NCBI RefSeq assembly: GCF_008086045.1
Contig: NZ_VSEY01000005.1
Location: 186,001-250,000 of the forward strand
From: Nonomuraea sp. PA05
GTDB taxonomy: Bacteria; Actinomycetota; Actinomycetes; Streptosporangiales; Streptosporangiaceae
Reading direction: 5' to 3'
Length of the DNA: 64,000 bases
This document shows positions 32,566 to 41,762 of this stretch, piece after piece; within the stretch, counting starts at the first letter, position 1; every line of letters starts with the position of its first letter. Under the pieces are notes generated by a model. The model did no database searches. It saw only the letters and a program-made list of their open reading frames with translations, and was not told the DNA's origin. The position numbers were made by a program, and so were the translations under genes.

Positions 32566-34793
32566 TTCAGGAGGAGGCGGGCGCGCAGGCGGGTGAGGAG
32601 GGGGGTGCGGGCGCGTACGGCGCTGCGGATGGCGTCGCTGCGCTGCCAGGCCTCGGACGCGGTGGCGCCGGTGACGCCCTCGGGGGCGTACCGCACGAAA
32701 TTGGAAATTTCGGCTAACGGATGGAGATGTACGGAGATGTCGCCCGGCTGGCGGGACACCACGTCACCCGCCGTCAGGGCGTGCTCGCCGCCGAGCCCGA
32801 GGTCGTCGCACGCCTGCCGCCACGCCCCCAGCACCCGCTCCCCCGGCTCGCGGGCGCTGCGGCGGCCGTGCCTGCGCCGCCACGGCACGATCACCACCAC
32901 GCTCGCGTACGCCACCAGCAGGCCGCCCGCCGCCACCGCCGCGAGCAGCCACGGGTCCAAGCCGCCCGCCTGCTCGCCCTGGTCGGCGGCCTGCGGCTGC
33001 GTGGTCTTCGGCCGGTCGCTGCCGCCCTTGGCGAACTCACCCTCCAGCTGCTCGCTCTCCTCGATCGCCGACGAGGCCACCTCGTGGTCGTCCTTGGCCC
33101 CGCTGCGGCCCGGCGTCGGGTAGAACGGCCGCCACCCCAGCCCCTCGAACTTGATCTCCGCCCACGCCATGACATGCCCCGACTTGACGTGATAAATACC
33201 CCCGGACTCCTGCCCTGGCCTGAACCCCACGACCACCCGCGACGGCAGCCCCAGCGTCCTGGCCATCAGCGCGAACGTGGCCGCGAACTGCTCCGACGTC
33301 CCCCGGTGCGTGGTCTGCAGGAAGAACTCCAGGCCCTTGAGCGAGTGGCCCGGCGGCGCGGTGACGTCGTAGGCGGCGCTCGTGCGCAGGTGGCTCTGCA
33401 GCCGGTACGCCTGCTTGATCGGCTCGTCGGCGCCCTTGACGGCCTGCTGGGCGAGCCTGCGGAAGAGCTGCTCCTGGGGGCCGTCGGGGAAGGCGGTCAG
33501 GGCCTGGTCGTGTACGGGGGCGGCGACCAGCAGGTCTTCCCTGGTGGGCTTCGGCACGCGGGAGGTCACCTCGTAGCTGAAGCCCTTGGCGGGCTTGGTC
33601 CTGGCCAGCAGCGACCCGCTGGCGGGGTCCACGGCCAGGCCGCTGACGCCCGTGACCTCCTCGGGGCGTTCGGCGGCGGGCAGCCACGTGCCGGGCAGGC
33701 CGTCGAACGTGACGCGCTGGCGCACCACGTCCGCCTCGCCCGTCCACTCCCCCTCGGGGACCCGGCCGCCCGTGGGCTGGAAGCGGGCGCCCGACGTCCA
33801 GCGGACGCCGTCGTAGCGGTCCAGCACGGCCAGGCGCCAGTTCTGCGGCTTGTCCGCCTTGACGGTGAACAGCTCGCGGTCGGGGATTTGCAGCCACGCC
33901 GAGACGCGGTCGAGGGGGCTGACGCTGTCCACGCGGGCCGGCGGGGGGAGGTCGACGTTCTCGCGCGGGTTGTACGGCTCGGCGGCGATGGGCAGCAGCG
34001 GGCCCGCCACCAGCGCGAGCCCGGCCAGGGCGGCGGCCACCGGGATCCCGGCCGGCAGCCGGCCCGGGGAGCGGTCGTCGCGGATCAGGGCCAGGGCGGC
34101 GATCAGCACGAACAGCGCCGCCGTGACCGGCAGGTTCGAGCCCTCGCCGTCCACGCCCAGCAGCAGCGCCACCCCGAAGACGGCCAGGGCGGGGAGGGCG
34201 GCCGTGATCCTCGTCGTGGTGCGGGACAGGGTCTCCGCGCCGATCGTGGCCGCCGCCCAGACCAGGGTGTGGACGAGGACCAGCAGCTCCGGGTCGGGCT
34301 GGGCGGGGAGGAGGGTGGTCAGCAGGGCGTGCCAGGCGTTCGCCACGTCGGCGGGGAGGGTGGGGGAAAGGGCGCCGTACAGGGGGATGGTGGTGACCGG
34401 CCAGAGGATCAGGTCCAGGGTCAGGGGCAGCCAGAGGGGGCGGGTGCGGGTCAGGGCGGCTACTGCGGCGGGGGCGATGGCTGCGGGGATGACCGCCAGG
34501 AGGAGATCCGGGCCGGGGAAGACGCGGTGGAAGGCCCAGCCCGCGGTGGCTGCCAGGGCGGCCAGGACGGTCAGCGCCGCCAGGCGCCGCCACAGCGGGA
34601 CCGTGGGCTGGGCGCTGCTGGGCTGGGTGCCTGGGGTGGCGTTGTGGTGGGCGACCGGTGCGGCGCTGGGCGGGACTGTGCCTGGTTGCGTGAGCGGCCC
34701 GCCGTGGGTGGGCGTGCTCCTGCGTGAGGCGGTCCGGCCGTGGCGCGAGGACCGCGAGGGCGTGTCAGGCCCGTGCGAGGCGCCGTGGGTCAT
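32562..34793 (-). CDS. TgpA-like membrane transglutaminase-fold protein, catalytic residues replaced
   Basis: A 743-residue membrane protein. A Ser/Thr/Pro-rich N-terminus (1-70) precedes about six to seven helices (for example LTVLAALAATAGWAFHRVF, LLAVIPAAIAPAAVAALTRT and TAALPALAVFGVALLLGVDG). A long exoplasmic region then holds the transglutaminase-like core, and one more helix (WLLAAVAAGGLLVAYASVVVI) leads to a DUF4129-like tail. The core reads RGTSEQFAATFALMARTLG, GHVMAWAEIKFEG and RPFYPTPG. The family's Cys, His and Asp are replaced by Ser, Met and Tyr, so it is probably not a transglutaminase. It starts at 34793, overlapping the DUF58 stop. Confidence 0.88.
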   Translation of the reverse strand: MTHGASHGPDTPSRSSRHGRTASRRSTPTHGGPLTQPGTVPPSAAPVAHHNATPGTQPSSAQPTVPLWRRLAALTVLAALAATAGWAFHRVFPGPDLLLAVIPAAIAPAAVAALTRTRPLWLPLTLDLILWPVTTIPLYGALSPTLPADVANAWHALLTTLLPAQPDPELLVLVHTLVWAAATIGAETLSRTTTRITAALPALAVFGVALLLGVDGEGSNLPVTAALFVLIAALALIRDDRSPGRLPAGIPVAAALAGLALVAGPLLPIAAEPYNPRENVDLPPPARVDSVSPLDRVSAWLQIPDRELFTVKADKPQNWRLAVLDRYDGVRWTSGARFQPTGGRVPEGEWTGEADVVRQRVTFDGLPGTWLPAAERPEEVTGVSGLAVDPASGSLLARTKPAKGFSYEVTSRVPKPTREDLLVAAPVHDQALTAFPDGPQEQLFRRLAQQAVKGADEPIKQAYRLQSHLRTSAAYDVTAPPGHSLKGLEFFLQTTHRGTSEQFAATFALMARTLGLPSRVVVGFRPGQESGGIYHVKSGHVMAWAEIKFEGLGWRPFYPTPGRSGAKDDHEVASSAIEESEQLEGEFAKGGSDRPKTTQPQAADQGEQAGGLDPWLLAAVAAGGLLVAYASVVVIVPWRRRHGRRSAREPGERVLGAWRQACDDLGLGGEHALTAGDVVSRQPGDISVHLHPLAEISNFVRYAPEGVTGATASEAWQRSDAIRSAVRARTPLLTRLRARLLLK

Positions 34794-35932
34794 CGGGACC
34801 TCCAGGCCACCGGCAACTCCTCCAGCGACGCCATCGGCACGACCGTCACCCCGGCCGGACCCGCCGGAGCCGGACCCGCCCCGGCGTACACGCAGATGAC
34901 GCGATCGAAGCGGCGCCGCACCCCCGCCACCCGCCCCACCTCCGACGGATCCCCCGTCACCAGCACCAGCGACCCCCCGCCCCGAGCCATCCGCAACGCC
35001 TCCGTGACCCCGGCCGTGCCGGGGCGCACCAGGGCGAGCCGGTCCAGCACGGTCTCGGCGTCCGTCTTCGTGTCGGCCGGCGGCCCGTCGCCGGTCAGGA
35101 CGCGTACGGGAAAGCCCGCGCGGGCGGCGGCGACGGCGGCCGAGGCGGCGGCGTCCACGGCCGGCTCCGTCAGCGCCCGCGTGTCGAGCAGGACCGTGGT
35201 GGTCGGCAGGCTGGCGTCGATGAGCTGGCGGACCATCAGGGTGCCGGTGCGGGCGCTGGACCGCCAGTGCACGTGGCGCAGGTCGTCGCCGACGACGTAC
35301 TCGCGCAGGGTGTGGAAGGTGACCGTGCCCGCCGGGGCGTTGTCGCTGGTCGGGCCCTCCAGGTGGTGGGCCTTGCCGGACGGCGGGACGGGGAGGGCGA
35401 CGGTGCGCGGGCGTACCAGGAGGGTGACGGGACGGCCGTACTCGCGGACCCGGCGCGTCAGCCCGAACGGGTCGGCGCGCACGAGCACGAGCGGTCCGAC
35501 GGGGATCTCTCCGCGGGTGTCGGTGGGCAGCGGGTACGAGACCGTGCGCGCCGCGCCCTTGGGCAGCCTGGGCAGGTCCACGGTGTGCCCGGAGGAGCCG
35601 ATGCGGTCCTGGGCGCGCAGGCCGGACAGGCCGCGTCCGCCCAGGTTGGTGACGGTCAGGACGGCCACGGCGGCGTCGCCGCGCGGCACCTTGAGCGGGG
35701 TGACCTCCCTGCGCACCTCCAGGCGGGGCTTCGGAGCGGTCCACGCCACGGCGGCGGCCAGCGCGAGCAGCGCGCCCGTGGCGAGCACGACGGGCTCCGG
35801 GTAGCCGAGCGCGAAGCCGGCGGCGTACAGGGCGACGGCTCCGGCCAGCGTCCCCCACCCCAGCGGGGTCAGCACGGCGGTGAGCCGGGTGCGCGCGCCG
35901 GGGCGCGGGGACGGCGAAGGCGGGGGGTGCAC
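34790..35932 (-). CDS. DUF58 domain-containing protein
   Basis: A 380-residue DUF58 protein, a partner of MoxR ATPases. Two N-terminal helices (LTPLGWGTLAGAVALYAAGFALG and VLATGALLALAAAVAW) precede beta-rich residues 60-200. The DUF58 core is HLEGPTSDNAPAGTVTFHTLREYVVGDDLRHVHWRSSARTG, with the diagnostic D-R.VHW.. sequence. The rest resembles a von Willebrand A-like fold (TTVLLDTRALTEPAVD, LVLVTGDPSEVG). The GTG start directly follows the MoxR stop (TGAGTG). It probably helps the chaperone-like ATPase act on the transglutaminase-like membrane protein. Confidence 0.92.
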   Translation of the reverse strand: MHPPPSPSPRPGARTRLTAVLTPLGWGTLAGAVALYAAGFALGYPEPVVLATGALLALAAAVAWTAPKPRLEVRREVTPLKVPRGDAAVAVLTVTNLGGRGLSGLRAQDRIGSSGHTVDLPRLPKGAARTVSYPLPTDTRGEIPVGPLVLVRADPFGLTRRVREYGRPVTLLVRPRTVALPVPPSGKAHHLEGPTSDNAPAGTVTFHTLREYVVGDDLRHVHWRSSARTGTLMVRQLIDASLPTTTVLLDTRALTEPAVDAAASAAVAAARAGFPVRVLTGDGPPADTKTDAETVLDRLALVRPGTAGVTEALRMARGGGSLVLVTGDPSEVGRVAGVRRRFDRVICVYAGAGPAPAGPAGVTVVPMASLEELPVAWRSR

Positions 35933-36952
35933 TCACGCCGCCTGCGGCACCGGCATCCCGGCGAGGATCTCGCCGAGCGCGGCGGCCGCGCTGACCTCGC
36001 GCAGCTCGGCCTCCGGGGTGAGGATCAGGCGGTGCGCGAGCACCGGCACGGCCAGCGCCTTGACGTCCTCGGGCACCACGTAGTGCCGCCCCGCCGCGGC
36101 GGCCTTGACGCGGGCGGCGCGCAGCAGCGCGAGGCTGCCCCGGGGGCTGGCGCCGAGCCGCAGGTGCGGGCTGATGCGGGTGGCGCCGCACAACGCCACG
36201 ATGTAGTCGTAGACGGGATCGGCCACGTGGATGCGCGAGGCGAAGTCGATCATGCCGGCCACGTCGGACGAGCGCGCCACCACGGGCAGCCGTTCGACCT
36301 GCGGCCCCGTCGGCATGCCCTTGAGCACCTCGACCTCGGACGCGTGGTCCGGGTACCCCACGGAGATCTTCATCAGGAACCGGTCGAGCTGGGCCTCGGG
36401 CAGCGGGTACGTGCCGTCCATGTCGACCGGGTTCTGCGTGGCGACGACCAGGAACGGCCGGGGCACCGGGTGCGGCTCGGCGTCCACCGTGACGCGGCGT
36501 TCCTCCATCACCTCCAGCAGCGCGGCCTGCGTCTTCGGGGAGGCGCGGTTGATCTCGTCGGCGAGCACGATGTTGGCGAAGACCGGCCCCTGGTGGAACT
36601 CGAACTTCTGGTGCGCCTGGTTGAAGATCGACACGCCGGTGATGTCGCTGGGCAGCAGGTCGGGGGTGAACTGGATGCGCCGCCACACCGCGTCCACGCT
36701 GGCGGCCAGCGACCGGGCGAGCGTGGTCTTGCCGGTGCCGGGGACGTCCTCGACCAGCAGGTGTCCCTCGGCGAACAGGCAGATCAGGGCCAGCTCGATG
36801 GCTTCGTGCTTGCCGCGGATGATGCGTTCGATGTTGCCGGCCAGGAGCTGGAAGCGCTGCGCGAACTGGCCGGCGAGCTGCTGCTGGGGTTGTTGCTGCT
36901 CGTAGACGGGTGGCGGCTGCTCGAAGCGGTCCTGATAGTTGTACTGGGTCAA
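35933..36952 (-). CDS. MoxR-family AAA+ ATPase
   Basis: A 339-residue AAA+ ATPase. Walker A is EDVPGTGKTTLAR, Walker B is NIVLADEINRASPKTQAALLE, sensor 1 VVATQNPVDMDGTYPLPEAQLDRF, and the sensor-2 helix region RLGASPRGSLALLRAARVKAA. The N-terminus is Gln/Pro-rich (YEQQQPQQQLAG). MoxR ATPases act as chaperones that load or activate partner proteins. The gene is the second in a same-strand operon: Fn3 protein, MoxR, DUF58, transglutaminase-like, AlkZ-like. Spacing to the Fn3 gene is 13 bp. Confidence 0.95.
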   Translation of the reverse strand: MTQYNYQDRFEQPPPVYEQQQPQQQLAGQFAQRFQLLAGNIERIIRGKHEAIELALICLFAEGHLLVEDVPGTGKTTLARSLAASVDAVWRRIQFTPDLLPSDITGVSIFNQAHQKFEFHQGPVFANIVLADEINRASPKTQAALLEVMEERRVTVDAEPHPVPRPFLVVATQNPVDMDGTYPLPEAQLDRFLMKISVGYPDHASEVEVLKGMPTGPQVERLPVVARSSDVAGMIDFASRIHVADPVYDYIVALCGATRISPHLRLGASPRGSLALLRAARVKAAAAGRHYVVPEDVKALAVPVLAHRLILTPEAELREVSAAAALGEILAGMPVPQAA

Positions 36953-36965
36953 CTGAGTCCCCTTC

Positions 36966-39083
36966 TCAGTCGGTGCACTCGAAGAGCGGCCCCTCGGGGA
37001 AACCGCCGTCCGGAGTCGCCACCAGGGTGTCGTTCAGGTAGCCGTTGCCGTACTGGCTCTCGATCCTGTTCCAGACGTCGCTGCTCTTGCCCGTCGAGGA
37101 GTCGGTGTAGGACGTGCCCTTGACCTGGCAGATCACCGTCAGGGTGATGTACTGCCCCTGCGGGATCCTGCCCGCCTCACCGCTGGCCGACGGCCCCGGC
37201 CGGATCAGCGTGTTGGTGTCGTTGTTGCTGGCGTTCTGGTACTGCTGGCGCGGGTAGGCCAGGTCCGCCTCGGCCGTGGCCACGTCGGGGCTCTCGCCGG
37301 CGGCGTTCCTGGCCTTGAGCTTGAAGGTGTGCTTCTGGTTGTTCTTGAGCCCGTCCACGGTGAACGACGTGCCCTTGATGGCGCTGCTGGTGACGGCGCC
37401 GGTCAGCTCGTACGTGGTGGCGTCGTCGGCGCCCTCGGGGGCGGTCCAGGTCAGTTCGGCGCCCCGGTTCCTGGCCTTGGCCGCGAACCCGGTGGGCGAG
37501 CCGGGCGCGACGCACGGCCGCACCCCCGCGCTGGGCTCGGACTCGACCTCGCCGCCTGGCCAGTGCGCGACGACGGTGAAGGTGTACTCGTTCGCGCAGT
37601 CGCCGCCCGTGAACTCGAACTGGAACGGCCCGTCCGCGTCCGCCGACTGCGGGGTGGACCTGCCGTCGCCTGAGGTCCGCAGCGTGTACCGCTCGACCTC
37701 ACCACCGTTCGACGGGCTGAAGGTCACGGTCACCCTGCCGGGGCCCGACCTGGCGGTCACGGCGCCGGGCGCGGACGGCGCGGTGGCGGACGGCGTGGGG
37801 CTGGGGCTCTTGGCGGGCGCCTCCCTGGTGGGGGTGGCGCTGGGCCGTTCGGGGGTCTTGACCGGCTCCTGCTCGGGCTCGGGGTCTGGATCGGGCGGGG
37901 TGTCGGCGCGGGTGGGCTCGGTGCGCGGGGTGGGCCGGGGCTTGGGGGTGCTGGACGGTCCCGGTACGTCGGAGTCGTCCTTGTCGACGTCGTGCTTGCG
38001 GCCCTCGGGGTCGATGACGACGGCCTTGTCGCCGTTCTCGTCGTTCGCCCAGAGCAGCCCGTCCTTGACGAACACGTCCACCGGGCCGGGCCGCTGCGCC
38101 ACCTGGAGCGTCGTGGGGCGGCCGCCCGCCGCGCTGTCCCAGACGATCAGCGAGCCGCTGCCCTGGTCGGGCACGTACACCTTGGTGCCGAGCACCTGCG
38201 GCACGCCCAGCTTGGCCGGGTCGGCGGCGGTGAACCTGGTGCTGAGCACGGAGTTGGAGCCCGTGTCGATCACGACGAGGAGGCCGGAGTCGCCGGGCGC
38301 GAGGATCGGCACCAGGGGGCCCTCGGTGGTGGCCGGGGTGAGCGCGCCTCCCCTGGCGGCCTGGGCGACGCCCTTGGGCAGGGTGATCTCGCCGACGCCG
38401 CCGTCGGAGCCGATGATCGTGGCGGTGGCGGCCCTGGTGTTGACGACGACGGGCAGGCCGCCGGCGATGGTGATCGACAGCTCCTCGCCGGGCTCGCCGA
38501 CCTTGACCGGGCTCGCCGCCGTGCCGTTCGTGACCGGGACGACCTGGCCCTGCGCCGTCACGGGCACCCACAGGCGGCCCCCGCCGTCGATGCGGGCCGC
38601 GCCGAGCGGCGCGGGCAGGGTGAGTGCGGCGCCGCGGGTGTCGAGGGTGGCGGGGTCGATCTGCTGGACCTTGCCCGCGGCCGGGTCCACGGCGTACGCG
38701 GTGTCGCCCGCCATGGCGAGCTGCATCCCGGCCGCGCCGAAGTCGCGGGTCTCGGTCACGGTGAGCTGGCTGGGCTCGACGCGGCTGACGTAGCCGGTGC
38801 GGTCGTCCACGAGCAGGACGTTGCCGCCGTCCTGGACGACGCGGAGCTGCCTGCCCGCCTTGTCGTCGAGGTAGCCGTCGACCTCGCCGGACAGGCCGTT
38901 GACGTGCACGATCTTGCCGCGGGCCTTGGTCCACAGCCACGCGCCGACGTCGGCCAGCTTGGGGTTGGCGCTGGAGACGCCCACGCCGAACCACGCCGCC
39001 GCGGCGACCAGGATCACGGCCGCCACCCCGGCGATCACCGCCGTGGCACGGTCGCCTCGGAGCACGCTCACCTGCCTACCCAC
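36966..39083 (-). CDS. membrane protein with beta-propeller-like and fibronectin type III domains
   Basis: A 705-residue protein anchored by one N-terminal helix (AVIAGVAAVILVAAAAWFGVG). Residues about 40-360 are repetitive, with VDDRTGYVSRV, TAYAVDPAAGKVQQI and LLWANDENGDKAVVID like strands of a beta-propeller. A Pro/Thr/Glu-rich linker follows (about 370-445). Two Fn3-like domains come next (APGAVTARSGPGRVTVTFSP and PTGFAAKARNRGAELTWTA). The C-terminus has an SH3-like segment (GQYITLTVICQVKGTSYTD, NGYLNDTL). It heads the MoxR operon and is likely a surface sensor or scaffold. The GTG at 39083 is one of several nearby start codons. Confidence 0.82.
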   Translation of the reverse strand: MGRQVSVLRGDRATAVIAGVAAVILVAAAAWFGVGVSSANPKLADVGAWLWTKARGKIVHVNGLSGEVDGYLDDKAGRQLRVVQDGGNVLLVDDRTGYVSRVEPSQLTVTETRDFGAAGMQLAMAGDTAYAVDPAAGKVQQIDPATLDTRGAALTLPAPLGAARIDGGGRLWVPVTAQGQVVPVTNGTAASPVKVGEPGEELSITIAGGLPVVVNTRAATATIIGSDGGVGEITLPKGVAQAARGGALTPATTEGPLVPILAPGDSGLLVVIDTGSNSVLSTRFTAADPAKLGVPQVLGTKVYVPDQGSGSLIVWDSAAGGRPTTLQVAQRPGPVDVFVKDGLLWANDENGDKAVVIDPEGRKHDVDKDDSDVPGPSSTPKPRPTPRTEPTRADTPPDPDPEPEQEPVKTPERPSATPTREAPAKSPSPTPSATAPSAPGAVTARSGPGRVTVTFSPSNGGEVERYTLRTSGDGRSTPQSADADGPFQFEFTGGDCANEYTFTVVAHWPGGEVESEPSAGVRPCVAPGSPTGFAAKARNRGAELTWTAPEGADDATTYELTGAVTSSAIKGTSFTVDGLKNNQKHTFKLKARNAAGESPDVATAEADLAYPRQQYQNASNNDTNTLIRPGPSASGEAGRIPQGQYITLTVICQVKGTSYTDSSTGKSSDVWNRIESQYGNGYLNDTLVATPDGGFPEGPLFECTD

Positions 39084-39224
39084 CCCGGTTTGTACGACTA
39101 GGGAGCGTTGCGCCCCGGAATACCGGGGATCACCCTAGCGCCCGGACGTCCCTTACGTGTATGTACTGGCTGGTAGCCATGGGAGCGCCGGTGCGCGAGT
39201 TCCAAGAGTGTCGGTGTGAAGCCG

Positions 39225-39237
39225 TACCTTAGAGCCC
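39225..39237 (+). promoter_or_regulatory. -10-like element for a possible leaderless condensin-like operon
   Basis: TACCTT (TAnnnT) at 39225-39230 is followed by 7 bp and the GTG at 39238. There is no ribosome-binding site, so a leaderless transcript is likely. The 154-bp gap to the divergent Fn3 gene holds no other feature I can support. Confidence 0.45.
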
Positions 39238-40437
39238 GTGTCCGAACAGCCCCTGACCCTCGACTCCGTCCTCACCGACGAGGCGGTCCTGTCCACCTAC
39301 CGCCGCATGTTCGCCGCGCTGGCCCGCGACAGCGGGGCGGTGGTCGACGATCCGGCCCTGGTCGACATCGCCGAGACGCTGTTCGCGGCGTTCGCGGAGG
39401 CGGGTGAGGAGTGGCTGACGCACGAGCAGATGCGCTTCGCCTGCCGCGCCTACCCCACCGACCAGTTCGACAACCGGCTGCGCGTGCTCAAGGGGCTCGG
39501 CGCGATCCGCGAGGTGTTCCCCAAGCCCAACCAGCTCCGCTACCGCGCCTCGTTCACCAGTGTGGTGGGGCTGATGTTCATCAGGCGGATGATGGACGAC
39601 GGCGGCCAGTCCGAGATGCACCGGCTGCTCGCCCTCGAAGACCTCAACGTCGCCGACCCGCGCACCACGATGGAGGAGGCCAGGCAGAGCGCGCTGAACA
39701 TGGCGCGTGCGTTCCGGCTGTGGGCGCTGGAGCTGATCACGCTCACCACGGGCACCATCGAGGAGCTGCGCGAGCAGGCGCCCAAGCTGTGGGGCACCGA
39801 GGAGATCGCGCGGCGCGCGCAGGGCCTGCACGGCACGATCCTGACCCGCTGGCCCGAGCTCGACCGGGTCTGCACCGACCTGCGGGCCGCCATCTACGCC
39901 TACAGCGACGCCTCGCGCCGCGCCGCCGGCCGCCTGGCCGACTCGGCGGGCACCACGCGCAACCTGACACTGCTGCCCACCGAGACGTGGCGGACGTTCG
40001 CGCAGACCGCGTCCAAGGAGCGCCTCGCGGCCGTGCTCGACGGGTTCGTCTTCGACGCGCCCGCGCCCTGGCACGATCCCGCCGCCATCGCGCGCGCCGT
40101 GGACGAGGCGCCGCGGCCCGCGCCCGCCCAGCCCACTCCCCCGCGCTCCACGCTGCCCGACCCTGGCCCCGAGTCCTCGCTCGACTCCACGCCGGGCGCC
40201 GCGATCGAGCGGCTCACGCAGATGGCCGAGTCGCTGCTGGGCGACGCCTCGCGGGTGGCGCTGGGCGACGTGCTCGGCTCCGCCGACTGGGTCGCGGCCC
40301 GGCGCGTCCTGGCCGACCTGACCACCGTCGACCTGCGGCCCGAGCTGCCCTACCGGCTCACCTGGTGCGACGGGCTGAGCGTCGATCCCGGCCGCGAGCC
40401 CGCCTGGCTCTCGCACGGCTATCTGGAGCGCAGCTGA
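39238..40437 (+). CDS. kleisin-like (MukF/JetA-type) protein of a three-gene SMC system
   Basis: A 399-residue protein with no enzyme motif. Residues 55-125 look like a winged helix: EEWLTHEQMRFACRAYPTDQ, FDNRLRVLKGLGAIREVF, then the strand pair NQLRYRASFTSVVGLMFI. The middle is long helices (RTTMEEARQSALNMARAFRLWALELITLTTGTIEEL). The C-terminal 90 residues may form a second small domain (IERLTQMAESLLGDASRVAL). This layout fits the kleisin of MukBEF, MksBEF and Wadjet operons, but sequence similarity is weak and the assignment is by gene order and domain shape. Its stop overlaps the next start (TGATG). Confidence 0.6.
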   Translation: MSEQPLTLDSVLTDEAVLSTYRRMFAALARDSGAVVDDPALVDIAETLFAAFAEAGEEWLTHEQMRFACRAYPTDQFDNRLRVLKGLGAIREVFPKPNQLRYRASFTSVVGLMFIRRMMDDGGQSEMHRLLALEDLNVADPRTTMEEARQSALNMARAFRLWALELITLTTGTIEELREQAPKLWGTEEIARRAQGLHGTILTRWPELDRVCTDLRAAIYAYSDASRRAAGRLADSAGTTRNLTLLPTETWRTFAQTASKERLAAVLDGFVFDAPAPWHDPAAIARAVDEAPRPAPAQPTPPRSTLPDPGPESSLDSTPGAAIERLTQMAESLLGDASRVALGDVLGSADWVAARRVLADLTTVDLRPELPYRLTWCDGLSVDPGREPAWLSHGYLERS

Positions 40438-41720
40438 TGGACCAGCGACAAGCGGCCGTCTCGCACGCGCTGGTGCGCGCCCACGGGCCCGCCCGGCTCG
40501 GCGCCGGAGTGCTCGCCGCCCCCGGCATGATCCGGCTGACCAGGCCCGACTCCACCGGCGACGCCCTGCCCGTGTGGCCCGACGGGGTCACGCCGTCCCT
40601 GCTGGAGGAGCACCAGGTGGCGCCCGTGGCCGTGGAGCGGTCCGGCGAGACGCGACGGGTGCTGGCGGCGGTGCTCAAGTGCTGCTGGACCGACCTGTCG
40701 GTCGATCCGTGGCCCGGCGACCCGGCGCCGGTCGAGCTGGTGCTCGACACCTACCGGGAGCTGATCGGGCGCACCGACGACCTCATGCGCAACTGGGCCA
40801 GGGGCGCGCTGCGGCGGCTGCACGACTCCGCCTGGATCGTGATGGACGACGGGGTGGTGCTGCTCGGGCCACGGTGCGCGCTGTGGCCGGTGGAGGCGCA
40901 CGCGCAGCTCCAGGAGCTGGTGCGGCGGCTGCCTGAGCCCGAACGGGCGGCGCTGACCGTGGTGGGCGACGCCGAGATCGTCGCGGCCTCCCGGCCGGCG
41001 GAGGTGCCGGCCGATCCGGTGGCCGGAGGGCGGGTCGAAGGCGGGGCGGCCGAGTCCGACGACCTGCTGGGCGGCTACGACGAGCGGCGGCGGGCGGAGC
41101 TCGTGGCGGCGTTCATGGTGGTCGAGCACGCGGCCGAGCCGGTGCAGGAGGTGCGCTTCGCCGCGCTGCGCGACCCCGCGCTGCGGCGCACGCTGGGCGA
41201 GATGCTGGCCAGGCGCGGCCGTACGCTCATCCAGCACCGCGACCGCTGGACCTCCGGCTACGACGACGCCGTCGCCGGCACGATCGGCGCCCTCGGCACA
41301 GCCGGTGCCGTCGCCGCTCTGGACGCCGCCGGCACGCCCGGCCTCGCGCGCGGGTCGCTCGGCGTCGCCGAGCGGGCGGTGCTGACGCTCGTCCTCGTGC
41401 ACTCCGTGGCCATCCCGCGCGCCGAGGGGCTGCTGCCGGAGGACTCGTGGCTGTCGCCGCACCCCACCCCGGCCGAGGAGCTGCGCCGGCACACCCAGCT
41501 CCCGATCGGCGAGCTGGAGTCGGCGTTGCGGACGTTGCGGCACGCGGGGCTGCTCGGCCAGGTGAAGGCGGGCGAGGAGGCCGGCGGCTACGTGCCGGGG
41601 CCGCAGTTCCACCGGCTCACGGCGGCGGCGCGGCGGCGGTTGCAGGAGGAGCTGATCCTGGCGGCGGGGCCGAACACCCCGCTCGCGGCGGCGGTGCTCG
41701 CCAGGAGATCGGCCCGATGA
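40437..41720 (+). CDS. second winged-helix-type (MukE/JetB-like) partner of the SMC system
   Basis: A 427-residue protein of unknown family. The N-terminal part has SLLEEHQVAPVAVERSGETRRV and ELIGRTDDLMRNWARGALRRLHDSAW. It then reads VMDDGVVLLGPRCALWPVEAHAQ, a wing-like strand. The C-terminal part has another helix-turn-helix-like block: ELRRHTQLPIGELESALRTLRHAGLLG followed by GYVPGPQFHRLT. Two winged helices are what MukE-type proteins use to bind kleisin and DNA, but this protein is about twice as long. It overlaps the kleisin-like gene and lies 42 bp upstream of the ATPase. Confidence 0.5.
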   Translation: MDQRQAAVSHALVRAHGPARLGAGVLAAPGMIRLTRPDSTGDALPVWPDGVTPSLLEEHQVAPVAVERSGETRRVLAAVLKCCWTDLSVDPWPGDPAPVELVLDTYRELIGRTDDLMRNWARGALRRLHDSAWIVMDDGVVLLGPRCALWPVEAHAQLQELVRRLPEPERAALTVVGDAEIVAASRPAEVPADPVAGGRVEGGAAESDDLLGGYDERRRAELVAAFMVVEHAAEPVQEVRFAALRDPALRRTLGEMLARRGRTLIQHRDRWTSGYDDAVAGTIGALGTAGAVAALDAAGTPGLARGSLGVAERAVLTLVLVHSVAIPRAEGLLPEDSWLSPHPTPAEELRRHTQLPIGELESALRTLRHAGLLGQVKAGEEAGGYVPGPQFHRLTAAARRRLQEELILAAGPNTPLAAAVLARRSAR

Positions 41721-41762
41721 GGCTCAGGTTCGTGCTGGACGGAAGGGTTACGGGGGGTTCAG

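Noticed and set aside
32562..36686. Very long single frame covering the transglutaminase-like, DUF58 and part of the MoxR genes.
   Set aside because: Only the part after 34793 has real domain content; the rest is a shadow of the DUF58 and MoxR genes.
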